Source: Spirochaetia bacterium
GTDB taxonomy: Bacteria; Spirochaetota; Spirochaetia; Sphaerochaetales; Sphaerochaetaceae
Direction of reading: 5' to 3'
NCBI GenBank assembly: GCA_009929055.1
Contig: SABI01000020.1
Span: forward strand, 1-19,010
DNA length: 19,010 nucleotides
Positions 8,051 through 14,872 of the stretch are shown here, in pieces. The position numbers and the translations under genes were made by a program. Below the pieces are notes generated by a model. It searched no databases. It saw only the letters and a program-made list of their open reading frames with translations, and had not been told where the DNA came from. Within the stretch, counting starts at the first letter, position 1; each line of letters starts with the position of its first letter.

Positions 8051-9769
8051 GTTTTTTAACTCTTTTATAGGTGATACGAAACGCCAACAGTTATTTGGAC
8101 ATCACTTCTAGCAGGATTTGTACTCACGTTCCCTGGATTGGTGATATGAACAAAATCTACTTGTCCAAAGACATCAAGTCCAGAAAGAATGGTATACCCA
8201 CCTTGAAGGCCAATAACTAAGGTCTTTTCAACACTATCTCTATCAGAAACATAGCTATCTAAATTGTTTCCTGGCTTATGTTCTGTAGTAGGTGTTGTTT
8301 CAAGAGAAGAACCATTTCCCCCACTTTCTGCAGCCCAGAGAGTCCATTTATCAAATGTTCCATGCATCATATAGAAAAGATTTGCTGTTGCGTGCCATGT
8401 ACCAAAATCTTTATAGACAAATTGACCATTAAGAACAATAGCATCTCCGCCATATTTATACCCAAGGAACTCTTCTTGGTAATAAACTAATTCACTCATT
8501 TTTTCTCTAATTGCGACTACATAGTTAATTCCATATTCCCCTGGTGATTGCTCATAACTATTATTATCTCGTAAGTAGAGGTAAGGATCAGTTTGAGCCC
8601 ATTCAAATGATCCATAAAGGAATCCATTAAGAACAGGATAGTTTCCTTGAGCTCCAACCATATATCCAATCGCAGTAGGAAGAGATCCGTTTGTCCCATT
8701 TACAGGTTCCCCTGGTAAAACAAATTCATCAATAGCTATTTGACCATAAATATTGAGGTGTTTTATTGGAGTAACATCCACTTCTAGTGCTAGCAATGAG
8801 TTTGCATTCGATCGAATATAATAGTTATGAAAAATTGCAGTTGGGCTTAAAATACGCAAATCAAGTGTATTATCTGCAGATTGATACATAATAGTTTCAG
8901 TAAGTGTAAAATTTAATTTATGGCTAAACATATTCCATTCAAGTCGATGAGCAAGAAACATATTTAAACCAGAAGTAACATATATCTGGTCCGTTGTGTA
9001 ATCAATATAGCCACTGTAAGGTAATACTGGAGTGCTAGAATAATATTCACTTGGATGAGGGAAGAAACTTGTGAGGAAGGTGTATTTAAAGTTTTTTTCA
9101 TAGGCAGTAAATCTTCCTACATTATGGTAGCTAAGGTGGTCTCCTAGCACGAAATTCCCATTCTTTCCGGGGCCCCAAGAGAGTTGCTCACGACCTATTT
9201 GGACACTCCACCCGTCTCCACCTACTGCACCAAAAGCTCTGTATGGAATTGAAAAATCGAGCCGGAGAAAACCTCCCTTCCCATTTTCTAAAGGATAAAG
9301 TAAAAAGATGTTCGAAGTAATAGCACTTTTTCCATAAAGATTTGTAATAGGACCTACGCTATTATTTGCTATTTCAAAACGAGTCGCCGTAACAGGAAGA
9401 GACGAATAGCCATAAAAATGTTCACCTAAAGATGTATCTAAGGTAATGTCTAACAGAGGTTTTCTATCTTCGTAGGTATAAATCCAATCTTTTGGAAGGA
9501 CAAAGTTCGTAGTGTCGGTGTGAAAATATCCCTCTATGTTGATATCGAGTCCAAAATCGACTACTTTTGCCTCTTCATACAATGTGTCATATACATAATT
9601 ATAGACAATTTTTGCCTGATGAGTAAGATTCTTTTCATCAAGATCAAGGCGGTTGAGCATCAACATCAACTCATTTGCACTATAAGGGCCTGTGGTGGAC
9701 GGAAGGGAAAACCCTTCACTAATATAAAGCTGAGTAATAGCCTCAAAAACAGGACTATCGACAGGGTAT

Positions 9770-9772
9770 ATC
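9770..9772. repeat. Target-site duplication ATC, left copy
   Basis: ATC immediately precedes the left end of the insertion element and recurs at 11117-11119 directly after its right end. The next base on the left is T as well, so a 4-bp ATCT duplication cannot be excluded. Either choice rebuilds the same uninterrupted gene. Confidence 0.8.
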
Positions 9773-9797
9773 TATACTAAGACCGAATCTTGGACAG
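9773..9797 (+). repeat. IS terminal inverted repeat, left
   Basis: Imperfect 25-bp end sharing CTAAG, CC and terminal GACAG with the right end. Its outermost bases (TATA) diverge from the TGAC of the right end, so this is the weaker of the two termini. Confidence 0.75.
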
Positions 9798-9858
9798 GAG
9801 GAGTCGAAAAGATACGAATAGAGTTGCCCACGATGCGTAACATGCGTATGGTGGACCT

Positions 9859-10167
9859 ATGGGAAGGAAAAAACGGACATTTACTGGCGATTTCAAGTTG
9901 AAAGTAGCTTCTGAAGCACTAGCTGGCGAGAAAACAATTCAGGCAATTGCTGCTGAAAACAACATCTCTGTGAGTTTGGTAAGTACTTGGAAGAAGACTC
10001 TCCAACAGGAAGGACCTCGGTTCTTCAATGAGAAATCGAAGATCCAGAAGGAGCTTGAACAGCACCTAGAGGAACTTGAACGGGAGAAACAGTTGCTACT
10101 TGAAGAGTATGGTAAAAGCCAACTGGAGAACGTGCTACTCAAAAAAAAACTGAAAATCCAGGACTAA
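9859..10167 (+). CDS. IS3-family transposase OrfA
   Basis: 102 aa. DNA-binding subunit of an IS3-type transposase. Residues about 1-50 form the helix-turn-helix (RKKRTFTGDFKLKVASEAL...TIQAIAAENNISVSLVSTWKK). Residues about 60-100 form a Leu/Glu/Lys-rich coiled coil (leucine zipper) of the kind used for multimerisation. The ATG follows GGTGG with a 4-base gap. Near its end the codons CTC AAA AAA AAA CTG (10138-10152) provide nine consecutive A. Slipping back one base there leads into the orfB frame, which is open from that point, giving an OrfAB fusion of about 400 aa, the usual active transposase of the family. Without slippage translation ends at 10167. Confidence 0.95.
   Translation: MGRKKRTFTGDFKLKVASEALAGEKTIQAIAAENNISVSLVSTWKKTLQQEGPRFFNEKSKIQKELEQHLEELEREKQLLLEEYGKSQLENVLLKKKLKIQD
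10138..10152 (+). promoter_or_regulatory. Programmed -1 frameshift site (A9)
   Basis: Nine A residues (10141-10149) lie at the 3' end of orfA. I checked every codon of the orfB frame from 10140 to its first ATG at 10227 and found no stop, and that ATG has no visible ribosome site. Translation by -1 slippage is therefore the likely route to the full transposase. Confidence 0.8.
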
Positions 10168-10226
10168 GAGATGAGCAGATCATCACTCCTGAGCTTTCGA
10201 TCGAACTGCATGGTAAAACCTTTAGT

Positions 10227-11069
10227 ATGAGTATTGCCGAGCAATGTCGCCTGTTAGGTGTATCGAGAAGTAGCTACTATTGGTGGCTTCGTCACAAGGA
10301 TCAGATCAAGTCCTGTGATGAGGAACTTGCGTTGGTACAGGTTGTTCTCAATTGGTGGACAAATCATCCTGCGACTGGGTACCAGAAACTGGCTCGACAG
10401 TTACAGCTAGATGGGTATGAACGAGCAACTGAGAAGCGGGTAAGAAAGATTATGAGACGACTGGGAATTCGTGGTATTTCTCCTAAACCGAACACCTCTC
10501 GACAAGGGAAAGGGAAGCAACATAAGAAGTATCCCTACCTATTGAGAGGAAAGAAGATACGGCATGTGAACCAAGTCTGGGCAACAGATATTTCCTACGT
10601 GAGGCTTCCCAGTGGCATGGTCTACGTGGTGGCCATCATCGATCTGTTTAGCCGTAAGATTTTATCCCATCGGGTAAGTAACACCATGGATGTTGCGTTC
10701 TGCAAGGAATGTCTGTATGAAGCAATTGATCAGTATGGTGTACCGGCCATTTTTAATAGTGATCAAGGCAGCCAATTCACCAGCCTTGAGTTCCTAGCAA
10801 TCCTTGAAGATCTCAAAGTTGAAATCAGCATGGATGGAGTCGGCAGGTGTCTGGATAACGTATTCATGGAGAGGACGTGGCGGACCCTAAAATATGAACA
10901 TATCTTCCTTCACGACTATCGGACTCTCGGTGAGTTGAGAAGGGGCTTGAAGGAATTCATTGATTTCTTTAATGGAGAAAGGTTGCATCAAGGGTTGGCA
11001 TATCAAACTCCAGATGCAGTCTATTATGGAGCATTTCCAATCAAGGAAATGGAACAACGGGTGGCTTGA
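10227..11069 (+). CDS. IS3-family transposase OrfB (DDE integrase core)
   Basis: 280 aa counted from the ATG. In practice it is probably made as the C-terminal part of an OrfAB fusion, since its frame extends upstream to the A9 slip site and the ATG lacks a Shine-Dalgarno. The N-terminal region (CRLLGVSRSSYYWW; NHPATGYQKLARQL) is the usual helical segment. The integrase core holds the full catalytic triad: D121 (WATDISYVRL), D179 (NSDQGSQFTS) and E215 (DNVFMERTWRTLKYE), with exactly 35 residues between the second Asp and the Glu. The end (FFNGERLHQGLAYQTPDAVYY) is standard for IS3 transposases. It shows no internal stop or gap, so the element looks competent. Confidence 0.96.
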   Translation: MSIAEQCRLLGVSRSSYYWWLRHKDQIKSCDEELALVQVVLNWWTNHPATGYQKLARQLQLDGYERATEKRVRKIMRRLGIRGISPKPNTSRQGKGKQHKKYPYLLRGKKIRHVNQVWATDISYVRLPSGMVYVVAIIDLFSRKILSHRVSNTMDVAFCKECLYEAIDQYGVPAIFNSDQGSQFTSLEFLAILEDLKVEISMDGVGRCLDNVFMERTWRTLKYEHIFLHDYRTLGELRRGLKEFIDFFNGERLHQGLAYQTPDAVYYGAFPIKEMEQRVA

Positions 11070-11091
11070 TTTTCGTAAGATTTCAAACCAA

Positions 11092-11116
11092 CTGTCTAGA
11101 CAAAGGGCTTAGGTCA
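11092..11116 (-). repeat. IS terminal inverted repeat, right
   Basis: Read inward it starts TGACCTAAGCCC and ends GACAG, the canonical style of IS3-family ends. It begins 22 bases after the orfB stop. Confidence 0.8.
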
Positions 11117-11119
11117 ATC
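11117..11119. repeat. Target-site duplication ATC, right copy
   Basis: Second copy of the 3-bp duplication. The flank continues TTTTGCTGATTC, identical to the equivalent point of the intact paralogue near 13177-13190, which confirms the junction. Confidence 0.8.
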
Positions 11120-11229
11120 TTTTGCTGATTCACGGGAGAATTAGCAAAAACAGTAGAACCTATAAACAAAGTAATTAACACAATTCCAATAACTTTTTTC
11201 ATATCACTCTCCACTTTTTAATACGTTGT

Positions 11230-11258
11230 AGTGTATCACTAGATATACAAGAGTGCTA
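11230..11258 (-). promoter_or_regulatory. Promoter with CIRCE-like inverted repeat, interrupted barrel gene
   Basis: On the minus strand TAGCAC (11253-11258) and an extended -10, TGA-TACACT (-10 at 11230-11235), are 17 bases apart, with a predicted start about 20 bases before the ATG at 11202. The inverted repeat TAGCACTC-N9-TAGTGATA (11234-11258) overlaps both boxes. It matches 14 of the 16 core bases of the CIRCE operator (TAGCACTC-N9-GAGTGCTA). The same arrangement occurs before the paralogue at 13261. Confidence 0.55.
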
Positions 11259-11352
11259 TAAATAAAAGATAATTAATATTAAGAACTTTTAGGTTTAGAG
11301 ATCACAAAAGAACATATTATTTTCCTATTAAGCACAATAACAAAAGGACTTA

Positions 11353-11430
11353 TCAATTAAAGAAAAGAAAGAGTATTGCTACCGCTTGAAAAGTGGAAAC
11401 AAGAGCTATATCCTTAATATTAGTGAACGC
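11353..11430 (-). pseudogene. Relic of a second short-type Wzi-like gene (signal-peptide segment only)
   Basis: Directly after the stop of the intact long barrel gene, the minus strand matches the spacer and first codons of the short barrel gene at 8050. The 14-base spacers are nearly identical (GTTTTTTAACTCTT versus ATTTTTTAATTCTT, plus strand). Continuing without gaps, the relic translates as FTNIKDIALVSTFQAVAIL, against KPNVKNIVLVTTFLVVTTF in the intact gene. The start codon has become GCG (11430-11428), and a TGA follows at 11355-11353. Beyond it the similarity ends. This marks a former second copy of the short gene, lost by deletion and drift. The remaining bases up to the promoter at 11258 show nothing recognisable. 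Confidence 0.8.
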
Positions 11431-11443
11431 ATTTTTTAATTCT

Positions 11444-13261
11444 TTATAAATGGTAGCTCACACCAATAGTTAATTGAATATCATTCTTTGTGGCATTAGT
11501 GCTTACATTTTCAGGGTTAACAATATTCACAAAATCAACTTGTCCAAAGACATCAAGGCCAGAAAGAATGGTGTACCCACCTTGAAGGCCTATAACTAAA
11601 GTTTTTTCAACGCTATCTCTCTTATTAATTTCAGTTTCAGGATACATATTATTACCTGTAATATGGTCACTCGTAGGAGTTGTTTCAAGAGAAGTTCCTA
11701 CTGTTCCCTGCTCCTTTGACCAGAGAGTCCATTTATCATGAGTTCCATGCATCATATAAAATAGATTTGCTACTAGGTGCCATTTGCCAAACTCTTTATA
11801 CCCAACTTGTCCATTAAGAACTATGGCATCTCCACCATATTTATACCCAAGAAAATCCTCTTGGTAATAAATACGTCTACCACGCAAATACTCACGAACA
11901 GCTACTACATAGTTGATACCATATTCTCCTGCTACTTGGTGGCGATTTCCGTTATCTCTAAGATAGAGATAAGGATCAGTAAGAGCCCACTCAAAAGATC
12001 CATAGAGAAAACCTTTTGATATAGGATAGTTCCCTTGGAGTCCAACCATATACGCTATAGCATTAGGATTAGCGTTTTCAACACCACTTGTAGCCTCTCC
12101 TGGTATTGCAAATTCATCTACTGCGATTTGAGTATAGATATTAAGGTGTTTAATCGGAGTAACATCAATTTCGAGTGCTAACATAGAGTTTGCATTCCCT
12201 CTAATATAATAGTTGTGAAATATTGCTGTCGGACTTAAAATTCTTAAGTCTAATGTATTCTCTAAGGATTGATACATAATTGCTTCAGTAAGGACGAGAT
12301 TGACCTTCTCTTGAAATAATCTCCACTCTAGCCGGTGAGCAAGGAACATATTAATTCCGTTTAATACCATATCTTGATTAGTTTCATAATCAACATATCC
12401 ACCATAGTCGTAACGAGTAACAGGAGTTACCGGGGTAGTAGCATAATCTGGTGGTTTATGATAATACTCACTCGGATGGGGGAAAAAGCTCGTTAATAAG
12501 GTGTATTTGAAGTGATTTGAATAGGTAGTTAATCTACCTACATTATGATAATTAAGGTGATCTCCTAATACAAAGTTCCCACTTTTACCAGGACCCCATG
12601 AGAGTTGTTCACGACCTACTTGAACACTCCACCTATTGCCTCCGAATGCCCCAAAAGCACGATAAGGCATACCAAAATCAAAATTTTCAAACCCATAATC
12701 ATTAAAAAAGAAGAGATTAGAAGTGAATGCATATTTACCATACTGACCGGTAATAGGACCAACAGTATTATTAGAATCATAAAACCGAGCAGAAGTAACA
12801 GAAAATGAAGAAAGCCCATAGAAGTGCTCGCTTGGATGAGTCTCCAAGATTATATCCAAAAGTGGTTTTCTTTCTTCATAGGAATAAATCCAATCTTTTG
12901 GAAGGATAAAGTTTGTGGTATCTGTATGAACATACCCCTCGAGATTGATATCAAGTCCAAAATCGAAAATCTTTCCCTCTTCATATACTGTGTCATATAC
13001 ATATTCATAGAGAGTTTTTGCTTGACGAGTAAGACTTTTTTCATCAAGATTAAGATGAGAGAGCATCAACATCAACTCATTTGTACTGTAGGGGCCTGTA
13101 GTGGACGGAAGAGAGAATCCTTCACTAATGTAAAGCTGAGTCATTGCTTCAAAAACAGGACTATCAATTGGATATATCTTTTGCTGATTCACAGGGGAAG
13201 CGGCAAACACAATTGAACCCATGAAAAACGAAATAAAAACTATATAAAATAATTTTTTCAC
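11444..13261 (-). CDS. Wzi-like outer-membrane beta-barrel protein (long type), intact
   Basis: 605 aa from a GTG at 13261. A longer frame opens at a GTG at 13273, but that codon is itself part of the GTGGAGAG ribosome site, and the interrupted paralogue starts at the equivalent codon with ATG. The signal peptide is KKLFYIVFISFFMGSIVFAAS, cleaved after about residue 20-22. Next comes the helical lead-in YPIDSPVFEAMTQLYISEGF...GPYSTNELMLMLSHL, then beta-barrel sequence with the family marker LSWGPGKSGNFVLGDH and ILSPTAIFHNYYIRGNANS. It ends in IGVSYHL, a plausible insertion signal. It is closely similar along its whole length to the split gene at 8065-11202 and more distantly to the one at 6350-8050. 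Wzi proteins hold capsule polysaccharide at the outer membrane in enterobacteria; the substrate here is unknown. Confidence 0.82.
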   Translation of the reverse strand: MKKLFYIVFISFFMGSIVFAASPVNQQKIYPIDSPVFEAMTQLYISEGFSLPSTTGPYSTNELMLMLSHLNLDEKSLTRQAKTLYEYVYDTVYEEGKIFDFGLDINLEGYVHTDTTNFILPKDWIYSYEERKPLLDIILETHPSEHFYGLSSFSVTSARFYDSNNTVGPITGQYGKYAFTSNLFFFNDYGFENFDFGMPYRAFGAFGGNRWSVQVGREQLSWGPGKSGNFVLGDHLNYHNVGRLTTYSNHFKYTLLTSFFPHPSEYYHKPPDYATTPVTPVTRYDYGGYVDYETNQDMVLNGINMFLAHRLEWRLFQEKVNLVLTEAIMYQSLENTLDLRILSPTAIFHNYYIRGNANSMLALEIDVTPIKHLNIYTQIAVDEFAIPGEATSGVENANPNAIAYMVGLQGNYPISKGFLYGSFEWALTDPYLYLRDNGNRHQVAGEYGINYVVAVREYLRGRRIYYQEDFLGYKYGGDAIVLNGQVGYKEFGKWHLVANLFYMMHGTHDKWTLWSKEQGTVGTSLETTPTSDHITGNNMYPETEINKRDSVEKTLVIGLQGGYTILSGLDVFGQVDFVNIVNPENVSTNATKNDIQLTIGVSYHL

Positions 13262-13287
13262 ACTACTCTCCACCTATTTGATGTGTA

Positions 13288-13316
13288 AGTGTAGCACTAC
13301 AAAGAAAAGAGTGCTA
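13288..13316 (-). promoter_or_regulatory. Promoter with near-perfect CIRCE-like inverted repeat, intact long barrel gene
   Basis: On the minus strand TAGCAC (13311-13316) and an extended -10, TGC-TACACT (-10 at 13288-13293), are 17 bases apart, leaving a leader of about 20 bases with GGAGAG before the GTG start. The overlapping repeat TAGCACTC-N9-TAGTGCTA (13292-13316) matches 15 of 16 core bases of CIRCE, the operator bound by the heat-shock repressor HrcA. The duplicated promoter upstream of 11202 keeps the same half-sites and the same N9 spacing, although its spacer bases differ. Confidence 0.6.
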
Positions 13317-13376
13317 GAACATAAAATATTTGGTGGTAATTGTTGGATTTATTGAACTCTTTTCTCCTCTAATATA

Positions 13377-13403
13377 AATATAACTGTAACCAATAGTTAT
13401 ATT
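13377..13403. repeat. Perfect 9-9-9 inverted repeat in the divergent intergenic region
   Basis: AATATAACT (13377-13385) and AGTTATATT (13395-13403) are perfect inverted arms around a 9-base spacer. It lies 14 bases upstream of the -35 box of the sugar-transferase promoter and about 60 bases behind the promoter of the divergent barrel gene. A TTTTTT run follows at 13410-13415, but no plus-strand gene lies upstream, so an operator is more likely than a terminator. Confidence 0.6.
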
Positions 13404-13417
13404 AGATGGTTTTTTAA

Positions 13418-13446
13418 TTGACACTCCTGGTAAGGATAGATAGTAT
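13418..13446 (+). promoter_or_regulatory. Promoter for the sugar transferase operon
   Basis: A perfect TTGACA (13418-13423) and TAGTAT (13441-13446) are separated by 17 bases. Transcription would start near 13453, about 32 bases before the GTG at 13485. This is the best sigma70-type promoter in the window. Confidence 0.75.
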
Positions 13447-13484
13447 TCTTAAAGATGTATACATAAAGCAAGGAAGTATCTTCT

Positions 13485-14858
13485 GTGAAGAATGAAAAAC
13501 AATCATTATTAAAACTCACAATTTTTATAGACATATTAGCTATAGACTTTTCTTGGTTTCTCGCCTACTACTTACGGTTTTTTATCTTACCTGGTGGAAA
13601 AGGGGACTTGTTTACCCTTTTTGTATGGTTAGCCCTTCTCGTCACTTTCTTGTTTTTGTTCATGCTAAGTAGGAATAGATTATATGAATCAAAGCTAGAA
13701 AAATCGTGGAAAAAAGAGTCAATCCAAATAATAAAAAGTTCCTTTCAAGTATTTTTAATACTTGCTGTTATACTCTACTACTTTTTTCCAGATCGAGTAA
13801 GTCGCGCAACTATTGCTATATTTTTTACCATTGTAACTATCACCCTTATAATAGGGAGAACGCATATTTTTAGTAGACTAAGAAAAGGATATGCAACTAA
13901 CAAATACTTAACAAGGACACTCATTGTAGGATATGGGAAAAATCTTGAAGAATATGAAAAAGCTGTAAAAAGCTCCCCAATGAGTGGAGTTTCCATTATT
14001 GGTCATTATGATACGAACACCTCTTTTGTAAGTAATTTGCCAATTATTGAAGGAAATTCTTTACAAGAAGCAGTTTTCTTAGCACAAGCTGACCATATAG
14101 TAATTGGGTATCCACCAAATGAATTTGAAAAAGAAAAAATTATGCTGAATCAAGGATTAGAATTACCGAATCATAGAGTTGAGCTCCTCCCTTCATTGCC
14201 CAAGTCTTATATAGGAAATAAAATTAATGAGTATAAAATGATTCCAATATTGCACATAAACGCAGCAGATGTTGGGTTCCTTCAACGAATATTCAAACGA
14301 TCTTTTGATATTACCTCTTGTTCAATTGGTGTGTTAATCCTCTCTCCCCTTCTCCTTATCATCGCTTTGTTAATAAAAACATCTTCTCCTGGCCCTATTA
14401 TTTTTAAGCAAAAAAGGGTAACAAGAGGGGGAAAAGTATTTGTTATGTATAAATTTAGAAGTATGAGAAATGATATTCCTGAAGGTTCTGTCCGCTGGAC
14501 AGAAGAGAATGACCCTCGAATCACGAAAATTGGAGCATTTTTAAGGAGAACGAGCTTAGATGAATTACCCCAATTTTTCAATGTAATAGGGGGCTCTATG
14601 AGTTTAATAGGACCTCGCCCAGAAAGACCTGAACTAGTAGAAAATTTTAATAATGAGATCTCTGGTTATAGAATGAGGCATCGTCTAAAAGCTGGAATAA
14701 CTGGATGGTCACAAGTAAATGGATTAAGGGGCAACACCTCTTTAGAGAAAAGAATTGAATACGATTTATTTTATATTCAAAACTGGAGTTTCGTATTAGA
14801 TATGAAAATTTTCTTTTTCACCTTCTTTAGAGGCTTCGTAAATGAGAACGCATATTAA
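13485..14858 (+). CDS. Polyprenyl-phosphate sugar-1-phosphate transferase (WbaP/WcaJ-like)
   Basis: Membrane enzyme that starts polysaccharide repeat-unit synthesis by moving a sugar-1-phosphate from a nucleotide sugar to a polyprenyl phosphate. It is 457 aa, the usual size of the multi-domain type. About four membrane helices lie in residues 8-127, followed by a nucleotide-binding-like middle domain (TLIVGYGKNLEEY...). The catalytic domain runs from about residue 265: KRSFDITSCSIGVLILSP (re-entrant helix), SPGPIIFKQKRV, YKFRSMR, RRTSLDELPQFFNVI with the catalytic Asp-Glu pair, SLIGPRPERP, and GITGWSQVNGLRG. The start is GTG with AAGGAAG 8 bases upstream. The next gene begins 14 bases after the stop. 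The sugar cannot be read from the sequence. It heads the rightward polysaccharide operon. Confidence 0.93.
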   Translation: MKNEKQSLLKLTIFIDILAIDFSWFLAYYLRFFILPGGKGDLFTLFVWLALLVTFLFLFMLSRNRLYESKLEKSWKKESIQIIKSSFQVFLILAVILYYFFPDRVSRATIAIFFTIVTITLIIGRTHIFSRLRKGYATNKYLTRTLIVGYGKNLEEYEKAVKSSPMSGVSIIGHYDTNTSFVSNLPIIEGNSLQEAVFLAQADHIVIGYPPNEFEKEKIMLNQGLELPNHRVELLPSLPKSYIGNKINEYKMIPILHINAADVGFLQRIFKRSFDITSCSIGVLILSPLLLIIALLIKTSSPGPIIFKQKRVTRGGKVFVMYKFRSMRNDIPEGSVRWTEENDPRITKIGAFLRRTSLDELPQFFNVIGGSMSLIGPRPERPELVENFNNEISGYRMRHRLKAGITGWSQVNGLRGNTSLEKRIEYDLFYIQNWSFVLDMKIFFFTFFRGFVNENAY

Positions 14859-14872
14859 TGTTGGAGAATTGC

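Larger units (their letters stand above)
9773..11116 (+). mobile_element. Complete IS3-family insertion sequence, 1344 bp
   Basis: The ends are imperfect inverted repeats of about 25 bp: the left (9773-9797) begins TATACTAAGACC and the right, read inward (11116-11092), begins TGACCTAAGCCC. Both finish in GACAG, and 14 of 25 positions match. The right end has the TGACC...CCC style of IS3-family termini. It encodes orfA and orfB in the order and relative frame (-1) typical of the family, with a run of nine A at the overlap. It is flanked by ATC on both sides and lies in a Wzi-like gene in the opposite orientation. Its coding region is clearly richer in G and C than the neighbouring genes, a sign of arrival from elsewhere. 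The subgroup was not assigned. Confidence 0.95.
8065..11202 (-). pseudogene. Wzi-like barrel gene (long type) split by an IS3-family element
   Basis: The 5' piece (11202 to 11117) has GGAG, an ATG and a signal peptide (MKKVIGIVLITLFIG...VFA) followed by NSPVNQQKI, then runs into the element and stops at 11083 after 39 codons. The 3' piece resumes at 9771 with IYPVDSPVFEAITQLYISEG and stays open to the TAA at 8065. Removing the element and one copy of ATC restores one frame of 597 codons (596 aa), aligned throughout with the intact 605-aa paralogue at 11444-13261, which reads NQQKIYPIDSPVFEAM across the same point. The barrel motif LSWGPGKNGNFVLGDH and the terminal GVSYHL are intact. A TTG at 9669 could be taken as a start but corresponds to an internal LM of the family and lacks a signal peptide, so the 3' piece is unlikely to give an exported protein. 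The lack of further stops suggests a recent insertion. Confidence 0.92.

Noticed and set aside
9669..9671. TTG start giving a separate 534-aa barrel protein downstream of the insertion element
   Set aside because: The codon aligns with an internal position of the intact paralogue, no signal peptide follows, and coding similarity continues upstream to the element border at 9771.
11230..11258. Sigma54 promoter (TAGCAC resembling TGGCAC)
   Set aside because: No TTGC block lies at the required distance. The 17-base spacing to an extended -10 in both copies fits sigma70 better.
12605..13216. Open frames on the plus strand across the long barrel gene (12605-12808 and 12824-13216)
   Set aside because: They lie antisense to a clear signal-peptide-bearing barrel gene, lack ribosome sites and show no family motifs.
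13377..13415. AT-rich hairpin plus T6 as an intrinsic terminator
   Set aside because: The stem has almost no G-C pairs and no plus-strand gene ends upstream; an operator is more plausible.
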